Origin: Cyanodermella asteris | Taxonomy: Eukaryota; Ascomycota; Lecanoromycetes; Ostropales; Stictidaceae | Direction of reading: 5' to 3' | Assembly (NCBI GenBank): GCA_900618795.1 | Contig: UYJD01000008.1 | Location: forward strand, 1,003,662-1,067,661 | Length of the DNA stretch: 64,000 bases | Shown here: one piece after another, positions 9,059 to 19,985 of the stretch | How positions within the stretch are numbered: the first letter of the stretch is position 1 | How the letters are laid out: each line of letters begins with the position of its first letter | Made by a program: the position numbers and the translations under genes | Notes under the pieces: model-generated | What the model was told of the DNA's origin: nothing | What the model saw: only the letters and a program-made list of their open reading frames with translations | Databases searched by the model: none

Positions 9059-12000
9059 GAGAAGGTTATACTTTTCTGGCCTGAGAATGTGTAGAATGTG
9101 CGTTTCTAGACGAGACTTGAAGATGTAATAAGATGTGAGACGTGTTCTTTCGAGGGAAAGAGACGGTGAACAAGAAGTTTTACACAAGCCGGTGGAAAGT
9201 CAAGTTGAGATACAGTAAGCTTTATACAGCTTCACTTGGACTTTGTCACGGGGCCGATGGCTTTTCTGCTTCCCGCCCTAGCACAGCGCTGTGATCACAT
9301 TCGATCCGAGTACCCTGGCCATCGCGGATCGGAGAGAAACTACCTCGTGTTCAGGTAGAGCATGTCAAAAGCCTAGCCTGAAATAGAGCCTAGGCGAAGA
9401 CAGTTTGCAGGAGTCTGCCAGAGAAATGGCCGTTGTAGTGACCATGAAACAGCTGAAACTTGACCGTTTGACGACCAGATGGGGTAATCTCGAAACGCGC
9501 GGCTGGAGGGCCAAAATCTGCGGTCTTGAACCATGGCGGTCTGTCAGGGTGGCCCGCACTACTATCCTAACCTGTTGATGGCTTCTGGTCCAATGGTGAT
9601 ATTTTCGCTTGACAGCGATTCGGACCCGTGTCGGTCGTGGCAGTCTCTCCGCGGTGGTCACGAGGCGTTGATAGCGATCGTTCGTTCGGCTCAAAGATCT
9701 GTAGATGGCTTTCTGAAAGGCCTGCCCAAAGAAAAATCTCGTATGGGCGAGGAACTCTCCGCGCCCTCGCTCGAAGATGTTACATTTGCTGCATGGGTCG
9801 AGAATAAAGGGACTTATTGAGATACTTACTATGGTGCTCGCTGAGGTATCCCCTATCGAACCTAAAGCACCACTAGAAGATCTTGTGAACGCACGGCATA
9901 AAGCAACGTCTGTATGCTGTATATGGTGAGCCGACATTAATGAGGTTTAGAATGGCTCGCTTCCCTGCGAATCGATCAAGTCACGTGACCCATAATAGTG
10001 CTACTTAAGAGATGCGTGCAACGTCCTTTCGACTTGGAAGCATCTTTAGGATTGTCAGTATCGATCCGGCCTGGACGTATATGACTGGAGGCTTGCGTCG
10101 GATCACAACTTGGTCATTCTCAAGAGCGTTCCCGGGTCGTCTCCTGTCAAGGCCTGATTTACAGTGTTTCACCGATTCTCTGCACATCCGCCACCGAGGA
10201 CCTTCAACGACTCCAGTCGTTTCTATACACGCTACATTTATGGTAGCAGCACATCATCTCGTTTCATCGTACCTCAAGCACGCAAATCGCCGAAATTTTC
10301 CAAGTAATTTTCTGCGGCTTCGTCACGAATATCCGAATTCCGGAATCATACCAGATGAGTGCAGTGTATCAGATCGCGAGTCATTCGTGGGCATAGTCAC
10401 AGTATCTTGACTTCATCGATGCTACTTTTACGACCTGAAGCACCCAAAAATCCTTGACCTCTCCACTTCGTTGTGATTGCCACCCGAGCATGTTGGCCTT
10501 TTGCTATGGAAGCAAGCCTTGCAGCTGTGACCCGCTTGCTTCGTCGCGTTTGCACTTGTCCATTATTTTTCCGCCGCCGAAATCCGGAAATTCCAGTCAA
10601 ACCTCCTGCTTCCTTGTGGTTGCTTCTCTGATGACCCGAACAACTATTGGATGATCCTCGGGCAGGTTCATATCTTTTCCTTGGCAATGAAGAGCGGAGT
10701 CCCCGAATTCGGCTTTTCGGAAGATTCTCATCTTCAGCCTTGACGCTTGAACACTGTTTGTGTGGCCCTGTAAGCAAGAGCGGGAAGGTTGACTCATTCT
10801 ATGCGGCCTACGACCCATGTCTCTCTTTTGTACAACGGCCGCCACGATTGAGACCTAAGCTGAGAGCCACAGTAGTGATGCAGAAGCAGCAGCCATGTAA
10901 AGTGCTGTTTACATTCGTGATAGGCACAGAAGGACGAGCTTCCTAAGGCGACATCAACACAAATCTTGAAATCGGGCCTGCTCGGCAAGTCGATGCACAA
11001 CGCAGGACCCGCAGGAGCGCGTTGATAGGACAAGGCGACGCCCGACGTGGCATAATGATTAAGACCAGCAGTGTTCGGGTGAAAATTCACCTGAGTCTCG
11101 GAACCCTGATGATGCCCAAGACATTCGGAATACCAAGTCTGCTATCTGATGGCGATAGGCTGGTTGTTGGGCGCGGCTGGCATTGTAGCGAGTTCCGCGC
11201 TAGACGATGCAGTCTCAGTCCTGCAGCCCTCCCGAATGTCCGCAAGGTTTCTCCAGAAAGCTTCCAGGGACGCTAATATTTGCGTTCGGCATATCTCATG
11301 CAGGGCAAAGCAAGATATCGAGACCAGTGGTAAGAGCCTATATGTCGTCGAATAATAATAAGGCTTTTCGTGACCACGCTTTAGGCGAGGCTAAACATGC
11401 AGACTCCAACAGAAGCTAAGCGGCACATTAGATGTGACACGCCGTTTGAAGAAGAGTTTGGCAGCTTCACGACAATGCGCAAGCTGGGAGTGAGTATTTC
11501 GAAGTGCGTGGTGGCGGGATTTCGGATCGCGCTTTCCTTCCCGCACTTGCTGCCTGCCGAATTTGTTCTTGAGAATTAATCCTGCTGAGCAGACTTTTCA
11601 TCCGTACCTAACCATCACTTGGCTCCACGACACTGGCCCGGTTCCGACGTGGCTCACAGATCATAGAACTCGGCGACTGTCTTGGAACAACTTGGCAAAT
11701 CTCGCCTGGGACAAAGCTTTTCGTTCGCCGAAGAGAGGCAATCATGTAAGTCGATGATTGGCATCACTCGCATCTTGCGGCTTGTGAGACCACGCGGGAC
11801 CCGCTTGGTTAGAGGCAAATGCTGTGTGCTGGCACCAGTGGCCGTGATGAAACTTGCAGCAGCATATCGATAAGCTGTGTGGCTCTTGGAATTTAGCTGC
11901 GATCCGACAGGAAAGCCAATGATCGTTGTTGAAACCCGTGACGGCATTTGCGCGACACGTTCCGGATTCGACCCGACGAAAACAGTGCGCATGGATTTTG

Positions 12001-13205
12001 GAGCTTCACCAATGATAATACACACTCACGCGAGCTCACATCGAATGATTTGCGGTAACACTGACGACGGATGGCCTTGCGAGGCTGATCTTCACCGATT
12101 CGCGAGTGGGCGCTGCATGTTACTTGAGCCGTAAGTTGGTTGCAATACCACGACCGTTGACATGGTTCCGATCCGTCCGACGCTTTTCATGCAGTATGCA
12201 CGTTGATCTCATCGGCTACTCTGCAAGGCTGCGACACAGGCGCTTCACTGGAACACACTGGGCAGTACGCACAGCACGTACGAAAAGCTGGGCCCGACAC
12301 TTGGGACTCGACTCGCGGATCTCGTTGAGTAGCGATGAGAAAGGAGACACGCGCTCTTTATCGCGTTTTTGGCAGGCGTCAAGACGCGCTGCGAGGTCCA
12401 ATCTCCACACCAAGAGCGACTTAGGACGAGATCGATGAGACCAAGAGGCCAGCCTACTGGGCGCAGCCAGGACGAAGCGACGAAGACTGCGAGCGGCATG
12501 CAAGGCGATCACACCAGAGCAACAGAGGAGCAATTTGCGGACGACGGTAATGACGACGGTGCATGGCAGCGAGTGGGAGCGGCGCTCTGCATGAGGACGT
12601 GATGATTGGGCAAAGTCATGTTGGTCTCTGGCATCTCACTGGCCGTCGGACATCCTCTTGCTTCCTGTGCCTGGCGGGAAGAGCATGCTTGACCCCTGGC
12701 TAGTGGACGCGCTGTGTCGCCAAGTTCAGGCTAGTCTGCGGCTGGAACTGACCCGCCCCAGGTCCCAATCTTTGCAGCCCGACCGCTGGCAAAGCGGCGA
12801 GTGCTGTGATTATGCGCCGCCATGACCGCCAGCATATGGAGTGTTGCGTCCGAGCAGCAGTGGCTTGCCATTTGCCATGTCGAGAGCCTCTGCTGCTCCA
12901 TCAGCCGCCGGCCCCTGTCTGCCCTGCTCCTTTATGAGGCCTGCTTCCCGTTGCCTTCGCGCCGCCTCTCCTCCTCACCACCGACGGTGTCAACGGTCTT
13001 GAGCTCTGGTCAATCCAACTGCTGTTCGAAAGCTCACTCCTTCGCTTTCGCTCACGCACCCACCGCTCTTCAGCATCAATTCAGAATCTTGCCAGCTAGA
13101 CTGCCGCCTTGTTGAAACACTCATTCGCTTTCATCAATCCACAAGTCAACCCGAAACTTATATCTCAACAATCGCGTTTCGCAAATCTCAATCTACAACA
13201 ACAAC
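9059..13205. other. gene-poor region, 4.1 kb
   Basis: No gene is supported. Open frames reach 190 codons (9365-9937 minus) and 132 codons (10012-10410 plus), but they overlap others on the opposite strand, have no motif and look compositionally random. The last few hundred bases before 13206 are CT- and CA-rich, as expected for the promoter and 5'UTR of the Bys1-like gene. No inverted terminal repeats or transposase remnants were recognised. Confidence 0.5.
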
Positions 13206-14018
13206 ATGCGCTCTTTCGCTGTCGCCGCGACCATGGTCGCCTCGGCCTCTCTGGCCCTCGCCGGTAGCGCCACCGTCAACAACAACTGCGACTTCCCTGT
13301 TTACCTCTGGAGCGTCGCCGACGAGGCCGGCCCTACCCAGACCCTGGCCCCGGGAAAGAGCTGGTCCGAACCTTACCAGCAGCGCTCCGACGGAGGTGGA
13401 TGCTCTGTCAAGATCTCCGACCAGGACGACATCGCTGGCCCGGTCACTCAGTTCGAGTACACCTACACCCCCGGCAGCGCATACGGCGGTATCTTCTACG
13501 ACATTAGCAACATCAACGGAGAGCCATTGAAGAACGTTCTCACCCAGATCATTCCCAACATGGATGGTCAGCCGCAGAACAGCAACTCGTGCAACCCCGT
13601 CAACTGCCCCAAGGGCCAGAACAAGTGTGCTGAGGCTTACAACGTCTTCAACGATGACTTTGCCACTCACTCCTGCCCCGATGGTGCCAGCCTGACCTTC
13701 AACGTTTGCGATGCTAGCGGCCAGAAGCCCAACAGCTCTGGCAGCCAATCTCAGGCCCCGGCACCGCAGTCGCCCTCCCCGACTCCCACACCTGCCCCCT
13801 CCCCATCGCCTACCCCGACTCCAGCTCCCGTGCAGCAGCCTCAGACTACTGCTGCGGCCCCGAAGCCAGCGGCCCCGGCTTCTGGATTTGCTCTCGAGTG
13901 GACCGGATCCGGACCTCTGCGCCTGGGCAAGATCAACAGCAAGCGCGAAGCTCACGTCAACCACCTGGAGCGCCACAACCGCATCAGGCGCATGCACCAC
14001 GCTCGCACCGTCGCATAA
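13206..14018 (+). CDS. Bys1/antigenic thaumatin-like secreted protein
   Basis: Secreted fungal protein of the Bys1 family (Blastomyces yeast-phase-specific protein, thaumatin-like), 270 residues, intronless. Residues 1-19 are a signal peptide (basic MRSF start, hydrophobic core, cleavage near ALAGSA). The domain at about 21-170 starts with ATVNNNCDFPVYLWSV and carries paired cysteines (GGGCSVKI, NSCNPVNCPKGQNKC, HSCPDG, NVCDAS), consistent with disulphides. Residues 175-230 are a Pro/Ser/Thr/Ala linker made of SPTPTPAP-like repeats, probably O-glycosylated. The last 30 residues are strikingly basic and His-rich (HVNHLERHNRIRRMHHAR), with no GPI signal. Codon use is strongly C-ending, which suggests high expression. 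Function in the family is unknown; wall association or a role in dimorphism has been proposed elsewhere. Confidence 0.88.
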   Translation: MRSFAVAATMVASASLALAGSATVNNNCDFPVYLWSVADEAGPTQTLAPGKSWSEPYQQRSDGGGCSVKISDQDDIAGPVTQFEYTYTPGSAYGGIFYDISNINGEPLKNVLTQIIPNMDGQPQNSNSCNPVNCPKGQNKCAEAYNVFNDDFATHSCPDGASLTFNVCDASGQKPNSSGSQSQAPAPQSPSPTPTPAPSPSPTPTPAPVQQPQTTAAAPKPAAPASGFALEWTGSGPLRLGKINSKREAHVNHLERHNRIRRMHHARTVA

Positions 14019-17000
14019 GCGGTTCGACGTGGCTGAGGCGGCGCATATACTCCGCTCGAAGTTGTCGCCTCGCAGTTTCTTTGCAGTACCAGCAGCATTT
14101 GGATTTAGCTTCACGAGGAGGCGACGCAGCATCTTCAGCGCCATGCGACATGGTTCTTTCTCCATACATCTCTCGCTACACTCACACCTCAACGGTATAT
14201 ACATGGGATTCATCGATATAGGAAGGACTAGGCTCATGGCGTTGCAGTGCAGGTCGCTGCCGCGCGGAACTGAGACCAAAGGTTTTTGGGACTGTTTTCT
14301 TGGATACCCCTACTGCGTTGATCTTCAGCGTAGAGCAAGTTACATGCATCACGGAATGGCATCTGATTTCTTCAAAATTTTCAAATTCTGTCCTGCGCGG
14401 GTGGCGCGGTTTGGAGACAAGGCATCTCACGAAAGCCTCGAGGGCAAGCAGGCATCTCAATGACTCTACGAGTCACGATGGTCACGCCTGAATTCTTTTC
14501 ATGTATCCAGATACACTCAGCCAGAGCCTCAAGGCTCGACTTTCAGCCTTTGATATAATCGTCTGTCTTTACCTTTTTCGAATATAACGAACGCCATGAT
14601 TTAAGAAGTTTTTTACGCTTGCAATTGTCCATTCTTTTACCCTCGCAGCCCGTGTTCACAGTGATGCCCGGTGCTTGCCTATGGCTCATAAATTACTGTA
14701 GCTAACTTTCCCCGCGTGAGTGTTGGAGCCTATTCATAGACTGCCCGAGATAAGAAGTCGTCACGGCAGTATGACCTTCACCTTATGCTCCTACCTTAAC
14801 TTTGATACGACCACCACACATGTACGCGAATCTTACAGCACAGGCGCGGTTGTCTGTCCACGTTGCGGACGTTCATAGACCGTTGAAACCCGCTCTCCTT
14901 ACTCCAGGCAATCGCACGTGCGAATCACGCGCATCGTGGCGAAAACAAGAGCATACCCGCAGGCGTCTTCCAACGTCCACCGCCGCTTCGTTTCCGGATT
15001 CCATGATAGCTGCCCCATAGCCTACTGCCGAGATCCACACACGCGGCTGGACCTCGGTGACTGGGCCCGGTCTCGTTGGCCAGATACAGAATCCAGTAGT
15101 GCGTGCAATAACATCTTCTCCTTTCTGCGAAATTGCAGCGCAATCTCGGGCGCCGTCAGCGGCACCCGGCTCTCCAGCCACGCCTAAACAACGGCGCTCC
15201 CAGCCAAGGCGCCCGGGGAGGGAGGGTCTCTGACGCCCTCTCGTTGGTGCATTCGGATCACCTAATTTAATGCGACGGAAAGCGGCGATAGGGGGGCGCC
15301 TTGCCGCTTTACTTCCTAGCCGAACTTCCCTCTTAAAAAGAAAAGAAAAGTCAACAAACGGACAGGGAGGTGGCATGTTCCCCTCTGATATCGATGGGTC
15401 AATGTTAAAAGATGGGGTTGCGCTTGCCATGTCTACGTGAGCGCCATGAATCCGTGAGATTGCATCTTTTTCGTCGAATCGTGGAATCTCCTCCTTGCGA
15501 GGAGTAATGTCCCGAACTTCATTTTGCGTCGAGTCGTTGTGATGTTATCATCATACGGGGTCTACGGCTGCGACTGTGAGAGTGATGCTGATGATGATGA
15601 TGGAGGCAACGGGATCCTGCCCGTCTGACCGAAGTTGGTGGCAAGGAGATGGATGGGCTGCGCCATGAAAATAATGTCGTGGTTCGCGTTTGCGGTCGCG
15701 AGACGTCTCGTGCCTCTCCGGGGAAAACAGCCCCCCCCCGGGGAAGGAGGTTATAGGGAGGGTCAGGCCACCCAAATTTCCCGACTCTCGACAGGGTCGC
15801 AGTGAGCCTCGACCGCTTTCGATTGCGCAAAAATAGGGGTCCCCCCCGCGTGTTAATGTTAGAGCACGACATTGCATCTTCGATGCGACCTTGTGAATAA
15901 TGTCCAGAAGAACGCTGGTCTTGTGATGCGCTCTGCGAGTTTGCGACGGAGTGAAAAGTTCTGTTACAAGCAAGTTTGTTTCGATTGTACCTCTCACTGG
16001 CTCCTGCGACGACTGTCATGCGTGCCACAAGCGGCAGAGTCCTGGTCGTATTGCAATTGCTGATCAGGATCGAAGTCGAAGCAAAGTCAACTCGTGTTCC
16101 GTTTCGTGATACCTCGTGTCTTTCGTGTTTGCGATCAAAATTCGGCTTGCGCTTCTTTTTATAGAACCCCGTTTTCGGTATCGAATCATGATGCGATCTG
16201 AGGACTTTGGGAACGATGATCGTTGTTGCAGACTTGCATTTGTGGGGGGGGCCGAATTCCTGATCAGTCTCAGGCGTCCTAGCGACCATCAGGTGAGAAG
16301 CTGTTTGTCGCATATTCGCGCTTGGACTTTTTGGGAGGCATGAAACGGAGACCCCCCAGCAATCGTGTGCTGCTTTTGTGGCCTGTGTTCAGCATACTCC
16401 GATGCGGGCGATGCTGACGGTGGGTCGCCGCTCGAGGCGCCGCCAGGGTATTGGTTTCACGGTCCTGAACTGGAGACCGAAGTGTCGTCATCTCTTCCCA
16501 ATACACTCATCAATCTCGAAGCGCACTTGATCTTGTTCGAAGAGCGCTGTTAACATGAGTGACACTGGCGAGGGTGCGATTCTCTAGTCCCGTCTACTTT
16601 TCCTCGCTTTCGAAGCATGGCCATCGTTTTGCCATGATCATGTCGATATGCACACGGCCAGAGGTCTAATGCTGAGTCTTCCAAACAGGCCAACTGCAAC
16701 GAAACACTTCTTATCACTGTTGAACCAGACCGTGCACTGCTGCACTTCAGACCTGCGATACTGCATGCCTTCCCCGGTGGCTGTACCTGCTTCCCTCTTT
16801 TCTAGACACCCTGCAAGCCGACCCAATCAGCGACCTGACCTGAGACACTTTCATGCACAACACCACTCCCGCACACCACGATGTGGAACAGCATGGCATT
16901 GTGCGGCACGCCTTGCACGATCACGGAGATGGGAACTTCTCGTCACGCTTCTCCCTTGCTTCTCGCCCGCTCAGACGCAGGTGGACAACGTCGCATGAAA

Positions 17001-17442
17001 ATGCCTCCGTCGGTGCGCCGGCGGCAGGGCTCGACGCGAGCAGCAGCAAGTGTGCGGGACCTTGCAGACTTGTCTTTTTCTCACAGGAAACCGGATTCCG
17101 TCGCCGCTTTTCGTGTCGGTGTGGGAAGGTCCCAACTTCGATTCTGAGACAATGTCCATGCGATTGCGTGGCCCGGGCTGAGGTGAGTTGAAAGTGGGCA
17201 CTGCCGGGAACACCCAATTCGGCGGCTCTGTGTGGTCATTGACTGCCAGAACCGGGTGTTTAGAGTGACAGTTCCTCTTTTCGGGAAACTCGAAACACCT
17301 CATAACCTCATGGAAAATCAATTACGCGGGTAAGTCTCTGAAGGTCTATTGTCAAATCCGGGGTACCTTTGAGGTGTCGCGGATGGTACGATCATATGCA
17401 TGTCATTATCATGGCTCCGATGCGGCTGCTAGATACCATCAG
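14019..17442. other. gene-poor convergent interval, 3.4 kb
   Basis: Lies between two 3' ends, so it should need only terminators, yet is 3.4 kb. It holds unusual G/C homopolymers (C9 then GGGG near 15731, C7 near 15841, G8 near 16245, GGGGGG near 15291) and a GAT/CATCATCAT-type tract at 15580-15600. The longest frame (264 codons, 15519-16313 minus) is basic, repetitive and lacks a fold signature. I cannot support a gene. A noncoding RNA or a multi-intron gene remains possible. Confidence 0.45.
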
Positions 17443-19071
17443 TCAACCTTTCGAAGTTTGCAGCCCCAGAGCGATCTGTCGGTGCCCTTCCACATACACC
17501 ACGGGTCCATCATAAATCTTTCTCCCCTGAACGAAATATGCAATCAAGGCCACAACCAACACGCCGACGAATATCGCAGGCGCATAGTTTGCATCCGCAG
17601 CGTCAGTTACGGGGACGCTGGTGGGCATGCTCGCGAGCACAAACACCAGCCCTGAGTAGCCCACCGCAAATATGTTAATCGGCAATCCCAGCTTTCCCAA
17701 AGACCACCTCGCATGAGGCAGTGGTTCGTCGCGAACAATTCGTCTTCGGATCAGGCAACCGATTGACAGGATGTAGGTGAAGAAGAAGGCGACCACGTTC
17801 AGAGATATGACGATGTTGAATGCGGTCGTGCTGCCAATGTTGATCAAGGTGAGCAGCGCAGACCCAAACGTCACGACCACGACGCTGTTGATCGGCACAT
17901 TATACCGTTTCGAGACACTCGCCAGCCAGCGCCACGCTGGTAAGCCTTTGTCTCGTGCAAAGGCAAAAAACTCCCGCGACGTCGTCGTCACGGCTGTAAT
18001 GTTGCCTATCCCGATATTAAGCCAGAGGATCAGAATCAAGATGAAGTTCATGGCTGTCGAGCCCGTTGCCGCGTACGAGTTGACAAAGGGGGCGTCGGCC
18101 GCAATTGCATCGTCCAGGCTGCCGACGGTGAAGAGCATTGTGATGAGCGAGACCAGACCCATTACCGCGTTCAGGTAGTAGCCCGTCACCATCGTCCACG
18201 GAAGGATGCGGCCTGCATCTTGGATTTCTTCGGCGACGTGGACGGCGGCGTCCGGGCCCAGCGTCGAAAAGATGATTGCGACGGTTCCGATCAGACACGA
18301 GAAGCCTAGCGAGTCCCATCCACCGCGATTCTGGACGTCGAGAAAGACATCGTCGATCGAGTTCCGGTTCTCCGCAGGCACCATGACCCAGACTGCCACG
18401 ATCGTGACGATCCAGCCCCCGATGTGGAGCACCAGCGACACCATCTCGATCACAGGCAACATGCCCGCCCCCAGCGTGTTGAAGTAGACCGTAACCAAGA
18501 TGTACCCGATCATGATCAACGTCGCCTGCCAGTTCTCAAACGCGTAATCCGGCAGCCAAACATTGATCATGCTCTGCGTCAGCGTATACATGATATAATA
18601 CCCGCTCGTCTGACCCGCCAGCCAGCCCAAGGTCGACGTCCACCCGGACGCATAGCTCAAGTACTTCTGACACCTCCGCGGCGCAAACTCGCTCGTCCAG
18701 TGATACGCCCCGCCGTCCGTGGGCGCCATGGACGCCATCTCCGCCAGCGACAGCACCACGGCGCCGAAGGCCACAATCGTCGCGACGTACTCGTACACCA
18801 GGCCGCCGAAGCCGCCGTTGACCAGCCCCGTCGCCACGGAGACGAGCATGTACTCCCACGTCGCGACGTAGATCATGGCGAAGCCGAACGTCGAGACCGG
18901 ATTGAAGACGCGCCGGAACTCCTGCTCTTTGCCCATGCGGCTCATCTCGGCGTGGTCGTAGTCGACGGTGCCCTCGTCCGCGTCCACGTCGACGACGGGT
19001 GCCGGGGAGTCGTTGTCGAGGACCGGCTTCTCGGCCGTGTAGCCCCCGGCCGCGTATCTGTAGTCGGACAT
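17443..19071 (-). CDS. APC-superfamily amino-acid/choline permease
   Basis: Plasma-membrane permease of the amino acid/choline transporter family (relatives: Hnm1 choline, Uga4 GABA, Bio5), 542 residues, intronless. The open frame runs upstream to 19239, but the ATG at 19071 (MSDYRYAAGG) gives the usual short acidic N-tail. After the tail (residues 1-60, with HAEMSRMGKEQEFRRVFN) come 12 hydrophobic segments. The family signature GGAYHWTSEFAPRRCQKYLSY, followed by GWTSTLGW, lies near residues 127-155, and a conserved TTTSREFFAFARDKGLPAW loop lies between helices 8 and 9. The substrate cannot be chosen between choline, GABA and other amines from sequence. No neighbouring gene hints at it. Confidence 0.9.
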   Translation of the reverse strand: MSDYRYAAGGYTAEKPVLDNDSPAPVVDVDADEGTVDYDHAEMSRMGKEQEFRRVFNPVSTFGFAMIYVATWEYMLVSVATGLVNGGFGGLVYEYVATIVAFGAVVLSLAEMASMAPTDGGAYHWTSEFAPRRCQKYLSYASGWTSTLGWLAGQTSGYYIMYTLTQSMINVWLPDYAFENWQATLIMIGYILVTVYFNTLGAGMLPVIEMVSLVLHIGGWIVTIVAVWVMVPAENRNSIDDVFLDVQNRGGWDSLGFSCLIGTVAIIFSTLGPDAAVHVAEEIQDAGRILPWTMVTGYYLNAVMGLVSLITMLFTVGSLDDAIAADAPFVNSYAATGSTAMNFILILILWLNIGIGNITAVTTTSREFFAFARDKGLPAWRWLASVSKRYNVPINSVVVVTFGSALLTLINIGSTTAFNIVISLNVVAFFFTYILSIGCLIRRRIVRDEPLPHARWSLGKLGLPINIFAVGYSGLVFVLASMPTSVPVTDAADANYAPAIFVGVLVVALIAYFVQGRKIYDGPVVYVEGHRQIALGLQTSKG

Positions 19072-19985
19072 TGTCGTTCTTCGCCACTCGTTCGTCCTCG
19101 ATGTTGGCCTCGAATGTTTCTCTTTCTCTTCTCCACGACCGCGCAGCGCGTTTGCACAATCAGCACGGCAGGTCCGTCGGACCTGCAGTACGACGGCGGG
19201 TACGACGGCTGGCGTCCAACTACCGTGCTCGCAAAACACGACAGGACGCAGCGACAGTGATCAACGAAGACAAACACAAAGGGAAACAAACAGAGGCGAG
19301 ATCACAGAAGAGAAAGTCTCGACGCCGACACCAACAGACCTCACCTTGGCACTAGAGGAGGCGTTCCATCGTACGTGCCGCAGAATGCCGCGAAGCACTC
19401 ATCAGCCGCCATTCCTGTCTGGCGGCTCTGGCTTGATTGACCTGCCTTGGTGGGGTGGGAGCTGTCGACGCTCGGAGGGTGGAGGAGCGTCGCGATTCGC
19501 GGGGAAGCGTGTCAGCTATCGTGTGCGTGTGCCGACTTGAGCCTTAGACCGTCGGAGCGGCATTCTAGCGGGCTACGCTGACTTTCTCGACTCTCCAGCG
19601 GACTGGCGCTGCAGTACTTTGCATGTTCTTGTGTTTAGGGGTGTGTGAGAGAAGAATTGGAAGAGGCTCTCAATGGCGTAAAGTTTTAGATGCGACCTGC
19701 GACGACCAAAGTCAACGACCCACTTTCGAGCGAGCGAGCAGCTAGAAATACATCACGAGGACTGATTTGGTACTTGAGACGTAGAACACCAGCGTTTCGA
19801 TGCATCTCCAGCTTGTGAGAGATCACGGCTGTGGGAATTTGATTTACTTTGTACAGGTGCACTATTCAAGCTGCCCGCGAACTTGGTCGCCATTCGACAG
19901 ACCAGTCGCGAAAAACGCCTCGCTCCGATGCGCGCAATGATTCAAACGATGCCCTGGAGAACATGCCCGGCCTCATACCAGATTC
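19072..19985. promoter_or_regulatory. intergenic between SEC3 3' end and permease start
   Basis: About 0.9 kb holding the permease promoter and the SEC3 terminator, both genes being on the minus strand. No specific element is identified and no gene is seen. Confidence 0.45.

Noticed and set aside
9365-9937. 190-codon minus-strand frame, and a 95-codon plus-strand frame at 9533-9820
   Set aside because: They overlap each other in opposite directions and lack any motif; the longer reads as random basic sequence. Neither can be preferred.
13188-14279. 363-codon minus-strand frame over the Bys1 gene
   Set aside because: Antisense shadow of a gene with strong C-ending codon bias, which removes stops from the opposite strand.
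15519-16313. 264-codon minus-strand frame
   Set aside because: Low-complexity His/Ser/Arg/Thr composition with no hydrophobic core, and it crosses the G/C homopolymer runs.
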